A stretch of 55,409 nucleotides of DNA from Chloroflexota bacterium (GTDB taxonomy: Bacteria; Chloroflexota; Dehalococcoidia; Lucifugimonadales; GCA-002723415). The stretch spans positions 6,027 through 61,435 of the forward strand of contig PBOA01000004.1 in NCBI GenBank assembly GCA_002723415.1. Reading direction: 5' to 3'. The notes beneath the pieces were generated by a model. It did no database searches and had not been told where the DNA came from. It worked only from the letters and a program-made list of their open reading frames with translations. Within the stretch, counting starts at the first letter, position 1; each line of letters opens with the position of its first letter. The position numbers were made by a program, and so were the translations under genes. Below, piece by piece: positions 1 through 9,482 of this stretch.

Positions 1-916
1 TTTCAAAAACCATAAGATTATAAGCTTCTTCGGATATACCATTATCTAAAAAGTCTTCTTTCATTTTGTATGGCATATATCTATATCCATTTCCTCCATA
101 AGATACATAATCAGCTCTATAGCATATATCTTGTCCAAGAACTATATTTTCAGCAAAGCCAGCTTCAATAATACTTTTTATAGCATTAACAAAAATACCA
201 AATTCAGTTTTATTTGTTGTCCCCATTCTATCAAATGCTACAAATGCTCCTCTACGAATTAATTCTAAGTGATAATCATTATCAGGCCAAAATTGCACAT
301 GCCCAACTATTACTCTTCGTAAATCAACTCCTTCTTCTTCTAACAAATTAAGATGATCAATACCGACAGGAGACCAATTCGTATGGGTTGTAATAAGTAC
401 TCCTGTTTTTTTATGTGCTCGAGCTACCGCTCTAAAAACTCTCTCTTCTACTGGTGATATCCAAGAAAAATGAGTCCCTATTTCTCCTAAAACTCCTGCT
501 TTAACATTTGTTCCATCTATTCCAGTTTCTATATCTTGCACTAATTCATCTGCTATTTGGTTGACAGTAGCACTATATAATCTTTTATGATAATAAGGCT
601 CTCTATACCATCCAGTACCTAATATTATATTCAAACCTGTGCGCTCAGCCATATCTTTTACAGCTTCAGGATGTTTAACAGGAAGTAATCGCCCATTTTC
701 TCTATCCATGAGGTCTGCAGTTGTAACATCTATAATAGATTGCCCTCCTGCTTCTTTATACATCATTAACTCTTTATAAGCTAAATCAACATTGTTTAAA
801 ACTGTATTTGCACTCCATTGCTGCCTCGTGTTATCTAAAAAAACATGCTCATGAGTAGACGTAAACCCCAATTCATCAGGTTTAATTGGACCAGTAACAG
901 TCATTATATTTTGCAT
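1..916 (-). CDS. Phosphotriesterase-family metal-dependent hydrolase, C-terminus cut by window edge
   Basis: The frame is open from an ATG at 914-916 to the left edge (305 codons) with no stop, so the C-terminus lies outside the window. An AGAGGTG ribosome site precedes the ATG. The metal-site signatures of the amidohydrolase superfamily appear in order: THEH near the N-terminus, LGEIG (the Glu that replaces the carboxylated Lys in phosphotriesterase-homology proteins), a TTHTN His, VGHVQ and LGQD. The family hydrolyses lactones, esters or phosphotriesters in the cytoplasm; the substrate cannot be told from sequence. It has the same architecture as the gene at 43434-44498, so the two look like paralogs. 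Confidence 0.85.
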   Translation of the reverse strand, partial: MQNIMTVTGPIKPDELGFTSTHEHVFLDNTRQQWSANTVLNNVDLAYKELMMYKEAGGQSIIDVTTADLMDRENGRLLPVKHPEAVKDMAERTGLNIILGTGWYREPYYHKRLYSATVNQIADELVQDIETGIDGTNVKAGVLGEIGTHFSWISPVEERVFRAVARAHKKTGVLITTHTNWSPVGIDHLNLLEEEGVDLRRVIVGHVQFWPDNDYHLELIRRGAFVAFDRMGTTNKTEFGIFVNAIKSIIEAGFAENIVLGQDICYRADYVSYGGNGYRYMPYKMKEDFLDNGISEEAYNLMVFE

Positions 917-1056
917 ATATACACCTCTTAAATTTATTAAATAATTATATTTTTATAAATACTATCAATAAAGCTACAATCAAAATTGCTTGAAAAGCAA
1001 TTAAAAAATAATATTTCATATAAAATCCTGAAATAATTCAAATCTTTTTTCTATGC

Positions 1057-1062
1057 TATACT
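1057..1062 (+). promoter_or_regulatory. Putative extended -10 promoter element upstream of plsY
   Basis: TATACT preceded by TGC makes an extended -10 element, 33 bases before the plsY start. No good -35 hexamer is seen at 16-18 bases. The TGC-TATA pattern also occurs in the promoter proposed at 14014-14042. The rest of the gap 917-1094 between the divergent genes is plain AT-rich sequence in which I see nothing else. Confidence 0.35.
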
Positions 1063-1094
1063 ATACAACAATTTCATAAACTTGGAGATACATA

Positions 1095-1676
1095 TTGACT
1101 TGGTTCATATTGAATTTTATAAGTGGATCAATACCGTGGTCATTCATTTTAGGAAAATTAATATTAAAAAAAGACATTCGTAATTTTGGAGACCAAAATC
1201 CTGGCGTCGCAAATTTATGGAAAGCAGGGGGATGGAAAATCGGTACCATTGGTTTAATTTTTGACATTTCTAAGGCTGCAATACCTGTATATCTCACCAT
1301 CAACTATTTAAAACTAACAAATATAGAATTTATACTGATTTCTATTGCTCCAATATTAGGACATGCCTTTTCACCATTTCTTAAATTTAATGGAGGTAAA
1401 TCATTAGCAGCCTCAGGTGGGGTCTGGATTTCTATATCTGGAGGAATTGCTATTCCTGTAATAATGATATCATTATTAATTTTCCACTCTTTACAAAAAA
1501 ATCATTCATGGACAATAATTTTAACAATGTTAAGTTTATTAACATACTATCTATTTACTAACATAAACTATAATATAATTTTTATATGGTTTATTAACCT
1601 CATTATACTAATAATAAAACATAGAATTGAATTAAATGAACGCATAATTTTCAGAAATTTATTAGCAAGGTTTTAA
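1095..1676 (+). CDS. plsY: Glycerol-3-phosphate acyltransferase PlsY
   Basis: Integral membrane enzyme that transfers an acyl group from acyl-phosphate to the sn-1 position of glycerol-3-phosphate, the first committed step of phospholipid synthesis. The 193-residue length is normal. Three PlsY signatures are visible: SIPWSFILGK near residue 12, FGDQNPGVANLW around residues 31-42 (the SGNxGATN-type motif), and GHAFSPFLKFNGGKS around residues 89-103. Hydrophobic segments alternate as expected for a multi-pass protein. The start is TTG, placed 7 bases after GGAG. It leads a four-gene plus-strand run with the glycosyltransferase, Nudix and M42 genes. PlsX is not nearby. Confidence 0.9.
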   Translation: MTWFILNFISGSIPWSFILGKLILKKDIRNFGDQNPGVANLWKAGGWKIGTIGLIFDISKAAIPVYLTINYLKLTNIEFILISIAPILGHAFSPFLKFNGGKSLAASGGVWISISGGIAIPVIMISLLIFHSLQKNHSWTIILTMLSLLTYYLFTNINYNIIFIWFINLIILIIKHRIELNERIIFRNLLARF

Positions 1677-1687
1677 AGGAATAAAAT

Positions 1688-2848
1688 TTGATTATTGATC
1701 ACAATATAATAAGTTTAATTTTAATTATTACATCTTTTTTACTGATTATAATTTCAATAATAAATTATAAATATTTCAACTCATTAATACACACAAAATA
1801 TTTAAATTCATCACCCTTAATCTCGATATTAATACCAGCTAGAAATGAAGAAAAATCTATATTACGTTGCTTAAATAGTTTAATTAATCAAAATTATAAA
1901 AATACTGAAGTTTTAATATTAAATGATAACTCAACTGACAATACATATAATGTAATAAAAAATTTTATTAAAAATAAAAAAAATATAAGCCTCCTAAATG
2001 GAACATCTTTACCAAAAAACTGGATTGGAAAACATTGGGCTTGTGAACAGCTTTCTAAAAAAGCTAAAGGCGAGTATATATTATTTTTAGATGCTGATAC
2101 AGCAATAAAAGACGATACAATACTCAATGCAATTAACCAGATGGAAATTCAAAAAGCTGACCTACTAACAACTATTCCAAAAAAGAAGCCTAGGTGTATA
2201 GCCGAGAAATTATTATTCCCATTTATAGACTGGATCTCATTAGCTTTTATTCCAATAAAAATTTCCCAAAAATTAAACAATTCTTATTTATCAGCTACAT
2301 TTGGCCAATTTATGTTATTCAGAAAAGGTACTTATAAATCCATAGGGGGACATAAAAAAATTAAAGATAACGTACTTGATGATATTAATCTAGGCAGAAT
2401 GATAAAAAAACAAGGATATAAATGGATACTCATAGATGGCACAAAATATGTTGAATCCCAAATGTATGAAAACTCTAAAGATACTATTAAAGGAGTTTCT
2501 AGAAGTATTTTTCCTGCTTTTAATTACCATTTAAGTCTTTTTATATTTACAGTGATAATTCTTATACTGTTAGGAATAGCTCCAACATATATATTATTAT
2601 CCGATTTTCTAATTGGAACAAACCACCCAATAAATAGAATCACTTTTTCATATATTACTCTCACAAACATGATTATTTCTTGGGCAATAGTATGCGTTAG
2701 ATTCAATCACAATATATTAACTGCTCTAATACACCCAATAATTATTACTTTAATGATCTTAACCGGAATACATTCATTGGCATCTAATATGCGCGGCTCT
2801 ATTAGATGGAAGGGTCGCAAAATATCAAAAAGAAACATTAGAATATGA
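1688..2848 (+). CDS. Family 2 glycosyltransferase with C-terminal membrane segments
   Basis: A GT-A fold glycosyltransferase of 386 residues. An N-terminal membrane helix (about 7-27) is followed by the family 2 core: SILIPARNEE, LILNDNSTDNT, a DXD metal/nucleotide-sugar motif (D135, D137) and VLDDINLGR as the acceptor-side acidic motif. Two or three hydrophobic helices lie near the C-terminus. This layout resembles membrane glycosyltransferases of the carotenoid- or lipid-glycosylating type (CruC/CrtQ-like), but the acceptor is not readable here. The TTG start follows AAAGGA by 6 bases. Its last codons overlap the Nudix start as ATGA, so the two are probably translationally coupled. The upstream plsY suggests a lipid-related role, which is inference. 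Confidence 0.82.
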   Translation: MIIDHNIISLILIITSFLLIIISIINYKYFNSLIHTKYLNSSPLISILIPARNEEKSILRCLNSLINQNYKNTEVLILNDNSTDNTYNVIKNFIKNKKNISLLNGTSLPKNWIGKHWACEQLSKKAKGEYILFLDADTAIKDDTILNAINQMEIQKADLLTTIPKKKPRCIAEKLLFPFIDWISLAFIPIKISQKLNNSYLSATFGQFMLFRKGTYKSIGGHKKIKDNVLDDINLGRMIKKQGYKWILIDGTKYVESQMYENSKDTIKGVSRSIFPAFNYHLSLFIFTVIILILLGIAPTYILLSDFLIGTNHPINRITFSYITLTNMIISWAIVCVRFNHNILTALIHPIIITLMILTGIHSLASNMRGSIRWKGRKISKRNIRI

Positions 2849-3321
2849 AAACTATATATAATTCTGCTGGCGAAATAATAAAAAAATGCCCTGATAGCAT
2901 TAGGCCAAGTGTCTGTGCAATTATCATTAATAAAAATAATGAAATATTATTAGAGCAAAGAAGCGACAACTACCTTTGGGGCCTTCCTGGAGGTGGAGTA
3001 GAAATTGGTGAATCAATTACTCAAGCACTACACAGAGAAGTAATGGAAGAAACAGGTTTAAAAGTTGAAATTATTGAATTGATAGGTATATATTCTGATC
3101 CAAAAAATTATTCAATAATGAGTTACCCAGATGGAGGATTAGTCCAATATGTGTCAATCACATTTAAATGTAAACCAATATCAAGGTCTATAAAAATATC
3201 TGATGAAAGCATAAATTTAAAGTTCTTTGATATAGAAAAACTACCTGAAAAATTAATGGTTGGGCATAAATCACGAATCAATGATTCAATTACAAATATT
3301 AACTTACCTATAATAAAATAA
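2845..3321 (+). CDS. Nudix hydrolase
   Basis: A single-domain Nudix pyrophosphohydrolase of 158 residues. The complete Nudix box (G-x5-E-x7-REVMEETGL) spans residues 50-72, and E65, E68 and E69 are the expected Mg-binding residues. Such enzymes cleave nucleoside diphosphates linked to another moiety; family and chemistry are clear, substrate is not. It overlaps the upstream glycosyltransferase by four bases (ATGA). Nothing is missing relative to typical short Nudix proteins. Confidence 0.88.
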   Translation: MKTIYNSAGEIIKKCPDSIRPSVCAIIINKNNEILLEQRSDNYLWGLPGGGVEIGESITQALHREVMEETGLKVEIIELIGIYSDPKNYSIMSYPDGGLVQYVSITFKCKPISRSIKISDESINLKFFDIEKLPEKLMVGHKSRINDSITNINLPIIK

Positions 3322-3336
3322 AAAGGCAATATATTC

Positions 3337-4419
3337 ATGGATAAAACAGAATTATTATTAAAAAAACTTACAGAAGCTTTTGGACCTAGTGGGTTTGAAG
3401 ATGAAGTAAGAAAAATAATGTCACAAGAGTTATCTCAATATACTGATAATATTTACACAGACGGTCTAGGATCACTAATAGCAGAATTTGGCTCAAAAGA
3501 ACAAAAACCAAAAATAATGATAACAGCACACATGGATGAAGTAGGCTTATTAGTCAAATATATTGATGATGCTGGATATATAAAAATTCAACAATTGGGG
3601 GGATGGTTAGACTCTGCATTATTAGGTCAAAGGTGGCATATATTAACAAAAAAAGGAAAAGTTTTTGGGATTTCAGGAATAAAAACGCCTCACGTAATAA
3701 AACCTGAAGAAAGGAAAAAACATATCTCTTCAGATGAAATATTTATTGATGTTGGAGCTTCAAATAAGGACGACGCTCAAAATAATTTAGGTATTCATCC
3801 TGGCGATCCAATTGCACCTGTAAGTGAATTCACATTACTAGGTAACAAAAATCTATATACCGGAAAAGCTTGGGATGACAGAATAGGACTTGCAGTCATG
3901 ACTCAAATAGCAAAAAACATCAATAATAAAACATGTCAAAATAAATTATTCTTAGTATCAACAGTTCAAGAGGAAGTTGGTTTAAGGGGAGCACAAACAA
4001 GTAGTTCATATATAAAACCAGATATAGGAATAAACATTGAATCAGGAGTAGCGGGTGATTATCCTGGGATTTCATTAGATGAAGCGCAAGAAAAATTAGG
4101 GAACGGACCCACCATTTTTCTACATGATAGTAGCATGATACCAAATATAAAATTAAGAAACTTTGTTATATCACTCGCTGAAGAACTAAAGATAGATGTT
4201 CAATTCAATGTACTAAAAGGCTATGGGCAAGATGGATCAGCTATTCAACAATCAAATTCAGGAACTCCAACTATAAATATAGCTGTTCCAACCCGATATC
4301 TGCATAGTCACAATGGAATAATTTCTAGAGTTGATTTTGATAACACAGTTAAATTAATTAACAACTTGGTTAAGCGATTAGATTTAAAAACTATACATGA
4401 AATAAAATCTTTCGAATAA
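3337..4419 (+). CDS. M42 family aminopeptidase
   Basis: Cytoplasmic co-catalytic metallo-aminopeptidase (glutamyl/TET-type aminopeptidase, once called endoglucanase M), 360 residues. Visible metal and catalytic motifs: AHMDE (H65, D67), GKAWDDR (bridging D180), VQEEVG (E212/E213), INIESGVAGD, and HSHNG near the C-terminus. Members form large tetrahedral assemblies that trim peptides. It is the last gene of the plsY run and converges on the MFS gene with a one-base gap and no terminator between them. Confidence 0.9.
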   Translation: MDKTELLLKKLTEAFGPSGFEDEVRKIMSQELSQYTDNIYTDGLGSLIAEFGSKEQKPKIMITAHMDEVGLLVKYIDDAGYIKIQQLGGWLDSALLGQRWHILTKKGKVFGISGIKTPHVIKPEERKKHISSDEIFIDVGASNKDDAQNNLGIHPGDPIAPVSEFTLLGNKNLYTGKAWDDRIGLAVMTQIAKNINNKTCQNKLFLVSTVQEEVGLRGAQTSSSYIKPDIGINIESGVAGDYPGISLDEAQEKLGNGPTIFLHDSSMIPNIKLRNFVISLAEELKIDVQFNVLKGYGQDGSAIQQSNSGTPTINIAVPTRYLHSHNGIISRVDFDNTVKLINNLVKRLDLKTIHEIKSFE

Positions 4420-4420
4420 G

Positions 4421-5701
4421 TTAATTTTTAACCCATTCAGGAATCAATAGCTTATTAGGCCTATTGAGTAAAAGAATACAAACTGCCCCACCTAAACTTG
4501 CTAAAATAGAAATTAATAATGCAAAATTATAATTATCATAAAGGTCAAATATAGCACCCCCAATCCAACCTCCTAATGCCATTCCTATACCTGCTCCTAA
4601 CATCTGGAATCCATGCGGTATACCCATTGGTGCAAAACCATAGTACCTCCTGTTTAAAATTGCAAATCCACCGGCTTCTCCTCCATATCCAATAGCAAAT
4701 ATTATTGCAAAAACATATATAAAAATTAAATTACTTGAAAATAAAAGAATAAATACAGGTAAAGATTGCAATATATAAGAAAAAAACATTACAGATCTAA
4801 TCCCAAATTTCTCACAAAATATAGGTGTAAAAAATCTTGTTATAGAACTTAAGCCTGAAACAACTGAAAATATAAATGCTGACTCAGCCAAGGTTATATC
4901 TTTTATTAAACATATTGGAATTATATATACCAAAATCACTGCATGACCTACGCAACCTAAAAAATGAATCGCACTCATGTTCCAATATGAAGATGTGTTT
5001 TTTATATAATTTGAATATTCGTTAACTTTTTCTTTACTTGGTTGAAAACTAAATTCAATTTTATCTTCATCAGTAGACCCATAAGGAGACAACCCTTTAT
5101 CTTCAGGTCTATTTTGAAAAATTTTAGCTAAAATAAATATTAATACAGTACATAAAGTTCCTGTACTCCAAAAGGTGCCTACCCAGCCAATTTCATTTAT
5201 TAATAAAGAAACTATTAATACAGATAAAGCAGGCCCAATACCCCATGAAGATAATATTATTCCCATAGCTAAACCTAAATTTCTTTTAAACCAAATCATT
5301 GCTGCTGGTACTAAAGGAACTAATAATATAGATTGTGCTAATCCAAGAATTAAACCAAAAGAAAAATATAAATGCCAAATTTCTGAAACGTAAGCTGTTA
5401 AAATTGCTCCTAAAAAAAATAATGTAGCCCCAGCATACATACATTTTCGTGCACCATATATATCTCCTAAATATCCAGCCAAAGGGGAAGTAAGAGCTGT
5501 TACTAAGCAACTTATTGCATAAGCCATTGATATATGACCTTGCTCCCAATTATATTTAACCTCTAAAGGATCAATCAATACCCCAAAAGACATACGAATT
5601 GATGAAGCAATCATCTGCACTATTGTTATTATGGCTACAATTAACCACGCATAATGCCATGAGAACCCTATAGAATTATTTATTTTATTTATTAAATTCA
5701 T
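4421..5701 (-). CDS. MFS transporter (OFA/monocarboxylate-like)
   Basis: A 426-residue major facilitator protein with about 12 hydrophobic segments. The N-half loop motif reads GYLGDIYGARK, a version of the MFS G-x3-D-R/K-x-G-x-R/K motif between helices 2 and 3. The N-terminal WHYAW-type region and overall pattern resemble oxalate/formate and monocarboxylate antiporters of the OFA type, so a small carboxylic acid substrate is a reasonable guess. It lies 9 bases downstream of a small single-helix membrane protein on the same strand. Confidence 0.8.
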   Translation of the reverse strand: MNLINKINNSIGFSWHYAWLIVAIITIVQMIASSIRMSFGVLIDPLEVKYNWEQGHISMAYAISCLVTALTSPLAGYLGDIYGARKCMYAGATLFFLGAILTAYVSEIWHLYFSFGLILGLAQSILLVPLVPAAMIWFKRNLGLAMGIILSSWGIGPALSVLIVSLLINEIGWVGTFWSTGTLCTVLIFILAKIFQNRPEDKGLSPYGSTDEDKIEFSFQPSKEKVNEYSNYIKNTSSYWNMSAIHFLGCVGHAVILVYIIPICLIKDITLAESAFIFSVVSGLSSITRFFTPIFCEKFGIRSVMFFSYILQSLPVFILLFSSNLIFIYVFAIIFAIGYGGEAGGFAILNRRYYGFAPMGIPHGFQMLGAGIGMALGGWIGGAIFDLYDNYNFALLISILASLGGAVCILLLNRPNKLLIPEWVKN

Positions 5702-5710
5702 TTATATTAG

Positions 5711-5941
5711 TCAATGTAAAGGACATGCCCATAAAAATCCATTTTCCCAAATTTCATTTTCTTTATAATCCAAAAGTTGATTATACGAATTATTCATTCC
5801 TATAGATCCAGAAGCATTCCTTTCTTCAATTCTCATTTCTGCTACAGATGCCCCTAAATATATTGTAATAATTGCACTAATTATAAAAACTATTAAAAAT
5901 TGTATAGGTAATCTAGACCCTAAACCTATATTAATGTTCAT
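5711..5941 (-). CDS. Small single-pass membrane protein, unknown function
   Basis: A 76-residue protein with one clear hydrophobic helix at about residues 13-32 and a short hydrophilic tail. The ATG sits 6 bases after GGAG, a strong ribosome site in this genome, which supports a real gene. I recognise no family. It lies between a lone DppB-type permease (upstream) and an MFS transporter (9 bases downstream). It could be an accessory subunit of either, or what is left of a DppC-type permease. Its sequence shows no clear DppC signature, so the last idea is weak. Confidence 0.6.
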   Translation of the reverse strand: MNINIGLGSRLPIQFLIVFIISAIITIYLGASVAEMRIEERNASGSIGMNNSYNQLLDYKENEIWENGFLWACPLH

Positions 5942-5979
5942 CGATTCTCCAAACTAACTCTAATAAACTCAAATGATCT

Positions 5980-6927
5980 TTAAGTATAATTAATACGTCT
6001 ATCAAGCAATAATAACAGGATATCAGATAACATGGTCCCAATAACTGTTATAAAGCCTAAAAATAAAAGGATTACTGGTGCATAACCAAGACCATCTCTT
6101 TTCAAAATGCTTTCTAAAATCACAGGCCCTAGAGTGGGTAGGTTTAAAATTGCTTCAACTATCATTGATTGAGATATTAAAGTAGGAATAATATAACCTA
6201 ATATACTTATAAAAGGTAATAGAGCTAAACGTAGAGGATATTTAATAAGTACATAATGTTTTGACAAACCCTTAGATAAAGCCACTAAAACATATGGAGA
6301 ATTCATTTCATCAATCATATTATTCCTTAAAATCTTAGCAAAAACAGCAATTTGAGGGATAGACAATACAAATACTGGAATTGAAACATGTTTGACAAAA
6401 TCTAACACCCTATCCAATGACCAATTTTTTTCTAGATATTCTGTGGAAAAGAAACCACCCGCTGTAATATCAAACCATTGTATAGTAATCCACAACAGGA
6501 AAAGTGCTAACAAAAAACTTGGTAAAGCTACCCCTATTGTTCCAAATAACATCAATAATCTGTCTATAAGACTATCTTTAAATACAGCCGAATAAAAACC
6601 AAATAAAAACGAAATAGTTAAAGTAAAAAACATAGTTAACAATAACAAAATCAATGTATTTTGAGATCTTTCCCTTAAGAGGTAATGATTTTTTATTGAC
6701 TTATAGGAACCTTTTATCCACCTATAATATGATTTGAACACATAATTATTCACTCCAGAATAATAATTAGCATTGCCTGTTTGTTGTAATTGACTATGTA
6801 TTCTATCTAATTCATTTATATTTAAATTTTTATGCCCAGGGGCCACAATAAATATATATAAACCCAATGAAATAATAAACATGGTAAATGTTGAAATCAG
6901 TAAACGATTAATAATTCTATAGAACAT
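5980..6927 (-). CDS. DppB/OppB-type ABC transporter permease, apparently without partner genes
   Basis: A 315-residue inner-membrane permease of the binding-protein-dependent family. The N-terminal helix, long external loop (about residues 30-90), ABC-permease core and C-terminal DILLLLLDRRINYT ending are all typical of DppB/OppB/GsiC. An EAA-like loop (VALSKGLSKHYVLIKYPL) that would contact the ATPase is present. Normally a DppC permease, one or two ATPases and a binding protein follow. None is present here. The ATG overlaps the stop of the Ste24-like protease gene by one base (TAATG) after GAGG, so the pair is probably translationally coupled. Confidence 0.85.
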   Translation of the reverse strand: MFYRIINRLLISTFTMFIISLGLYIFIVAPGHKNLNINELDRIHSQLQQTGNANYYSGVNNYVFKSYYRWIKGSYKSIKNHYLLRERSQNTLILLLLTMFFTLTISFLFGFYSAVFKDSLIDRLLMLFGTIGVALPSFLLALFLLWITIQWFDITAGGFFSTEYLEKNWSLDRVLDFVKHVSIPVFVLSIPQIAVFAKILRNNMIDEMNSPYVLVALSKGLSKHYVLIKYPLRLALLPFISILGYIIPTLISQSMIVEAILNLPTLGPVILESILKRDGLGYAPVILLFLGFITVIGTMLSDILLLLLDRRINYT

Positions 6928-8156
6928 TACTTCCTCAACTCGTTAATACGCTCTATAACTGGAGGATGAGAATAATCAATAAAAACCTTAAATTTTACAG
7001 GAGTTAAATTAGAAAGGCTTTCAACACTTAATTTTTTTAATCCAGAAATTAATGACTCCGGGTCATTAGTAGTGTTTCTAGAAAAAATATCTGCAGCAAA
7101 TTCATTTTTTCTAGAAATGAAATTATTAAGTATAGACAATATTTCTTCTAAAGGCCTGAATAAAAAGCCGAAAAATACTATCGATGTATAAACAGATACA
7201 TTCTCCATTTTAAAAGCATCAGCTATATTTTTATTATTTAAAAAAAAAGATAATAAAAACAACATCAAACCTGTAGTAATTATAGACATAAGTAAACCTT
7301 GATGAATATGCTTCATCTTATAATGTCCTATTTCATGGGCCAAAATAGCCAACAATTCTTTTGTAGTATTTTTTTCAATTAATGTATCAAATAAAACAAT
7401 TCTTTTTTGTTTTCCAAAACCTGTAAAGAAAGCATTAGCTTTAGTAGAACGTTTAGAACCATCCATGGTATATATTCCCTTAATATTAAATTGATGTTTC
7501 TCTGCAAAATCCTCTACTTCCTTTTTTAAATCACCATCTTCTAATGGACTAAATTTATTAAAAATTGGCATAATTAATGTAGGAGCTATATATACTAATA
7601 TAAATTGTATTAAAATTAGCGCTCCCCAAACAATAATCCAACCATTTGTAGGAAAATATTCAAAAAACCCCAAAACAACTAACAATATAACTGAAGCAAT
7701 AATGGTGCCCAAAACTGTACTTTTTAAAATGTCCGCAAAAAATACTTTCTTAGTCGATTTATTAAAGCCAAATTTTGATTCAATTTTAAAAGTTGAATAA
7801 TATGCAAAAGGTAATGTTATTATTTGAGAAATAAACCCTAAAAGTAATATATATATAATACCTGTGAATATATCAGGATATGATAAAGCTCTAATTTTTA
7901 AATCTAAATAATTAAACCCACCTATTAATATAAATAAAATTGTTAAACATAAAAACACACCTCCTTGGAGCAAGCCAAAAATAGTAGTCTCTTTTAAATA
8001 TTCTTGTGATTTCGCATATTTTTCCTGATCATAAACATCTTGAAATTCGTCAGGTATATTTGTAGTAATTTGATAAGAATTCCATAATTCAACTAGAAGA
8101 TTTAAAATATAAAAACCTACTAAAAATGTCAATATAACAATCAAATATATATTCAT
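6927..8156 (-). CDS. M48 family (Ste24/CAAX-type) zinc metalloprotease
   Basis: A 409-residue membrane metalloprotease. The zinc motif HEIGH is at residues 274-278 and the third ligand is probably E352 in NEFAAD. Several hydrophobic helices precede the catalytic domain, and ANAFFTGFGKQKRIVLFDTLI before HEIGH is the usual substrate-groove strand of Ste24-like enzymes. Bacterial members act in membrane protein quality control; prenyl-peptide cleavage is a eukaryotic role and should not be assumed. Its stop overlaps the start of the DppB-type permease, an unusual pairing. Confidence 0.9.
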   Translation of the reverse strand: MNIYLIVILTFLVGFYILNLLVELWNSYQITTNIPDEFQDVYDQEKYAKSQEYLKETTIFGLLQGGVFLCLTILFILIGGFNYLDLKIRALSYPDIFTGIIYILLLGFISQIITLPFAYYSTFKIESKFGFNKSTKKVFFADILKSTVLGTIIASVILLVVLGFFEYFPTNGWIIVWGALILIQFILVYIAPTLIMPIFNKFSPLEDGDLKKEVEDFAEKHQFNIKGIYTMDGSKRSTKANAFFTGFGKQKRIVLFDTLIEKNTTKELLAILAHEIGHYKMKHIHQGLLMSIITTGLMLFLLSFFLNNKNIADAFKMENVSVYTSIVFFGFLFRPLEEILSILNNFISRKNEFAADIFSRNTTNDPESLISGLKKLSVESLSNLTPVKFKVFIDYSHPPVIERINELRK

Positions 8157-8197
8157 AAAATTAAAAACTCTATATGACTTAATAAAATTATACTATA

Positions 8198-9421
8198 TTA
8201 GTCTAAATTTCGAACCTTCAAATTAAAGAAGAAAATGTAAACAGCTACAATAAATAAAATCAGAGACATGGTTAATACTGCAAATTGACCACCAAATTTC
8301 TCAATTAGCCATGAAAACGGCAATACTCCAATAGGCATTAACCCCCACTGCATCATAATTATACTCATCATTCTGCCTCTAAACATATCTTCTGTATTAT
8401 CCATAATTAATGCCATATTGATTGTCATTGGGGCAGTACTACCTAACCCTAGAAAAATCATTAAAATAGCTGCAATTGAATAATCAGGTATTAATCCAAT
8501 TAATAACAATGCATTAGCTGAAACAAATATACCTAATACTAAAAGTAATCCTCTTTTCCATTTCCCAATGAATGCTATAAAAATAGATCCCATTAAAGAA
8601 CCCAGGCCAATCAAACTAATTAAAAACCCGTATGCTTCTGATTCTAGTTTATATACATCCACTACTAATATAGGTAGCAACAATTGGAAAGGATAAGAAG
8701 CTAAAACTGCAATCATTGTAGATAGTATAAGTAATAATATTATTCTATTATTCAACAAATATTTTAACCCTTCTAAAATTCCTTTAACTACAGAATCTGA
8801 TGTAGTATTAAATATTTTTGAATTAATTGGAGAAATTAATTGAGTCAAAAAAAATGATAAGAATCTTAAAATTGCAATGACATAAAAAGCTCCTTCTGGA
8901 TTAATCAAACTATATAAAACCCCACCAATCCCTGGTGCTATAAAAGTTGTAGATGTCATTGCGGCAGAATTAAGAGCTAAAGCATTAGTTATAAGTTTAT
9001 TCCCAACTACTTGGGGTATTAATGATTGCCTAGAAGGGCCCATAAATGAAAACATTGCTCCCTGCATCATAGAATTAAATAAAAACAAAGACCAATGATC
9101 TATAGAAAATTCTATACTTAGACCTATAAGTATTGCAAAAATAAATAATATAGACTCACCTAAAACAATAATCCTTTTACGGTTTATCTTGTCGGACAAA
9201 GACCCACCAAATAAAGAAAAAATTAATATAGGTGCAGCCCATCCTGATGTTACTAAACCTAGAATTAATGCAGATGATGTTGTTTTATAAACATAGAAAC
9301 TTTGTACAATTGCTTGCATCTGAAAAGCCCCCATGCTAAAAAACATAGAAAACCATAACAGCCTAAAATCTCTTATTTGTAAAGATTCAAAGGTTTTTAA
9401 AATTCTATAAGAAAGCTTCAA
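8198..9421 (-). CDS. MFS transporter (EntS/MFS_3-like exporter)
   Basis: A 407-residue major facilitator with about 12 hydrophobic segments. The motif GGSLSDKINRKRI between helices 2 and 3 and the pattern of small residues in the first half resemble EntS-like and macrolide-type efflux carriers (MFS_3). Cargo is unknown. The start is TTG with only a weak purine-rich region upstream, so the start is less certain. It lies 41 bases upstream of the Ste24-like gene on the same strand. Confidence 0.8.
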   Translation of the reverse strand: MKLSYRILKTFESLQIRDFRLLWFSMFFSMGAFQMQAIVQSFYVYKTTSSALILGLVTSGWAAPILIFSLFGGSLSDKINRKRIIVLGESILFIFAILIGLSIEFSIDHWSLFLFNSMMQGAMFSFMGPSRQSLIPQVVGNKLITNALALNSAAMTSTTFIAPGIGGVLYSLINPEGAFYVIAILRFLSFFLTQLISPINSKIFNTTSDSVVKGILEGLKYLLNNRIILLLILSTMIAVLASYPFQLLLPILVVDVYKLESEAYGFLISLIGLGSLMGSIFIAFIGKWKRGLLLVLGIFVSANALLLIGLIPDYSIAAILMIFLGLGSTAPMTINMALIMDNTEDMFRGRMMSIIMMQWGLMPIGVLPFSWLIEKFGGQFAVLTMSLILFIVAVYIFFFNLKVRNLD

Positions 9422-9482
9422 TTAATTATCTTTAATTTAGTGTAGTTAAAATTATTCAAAATATATTTCACAGTTTATATAT

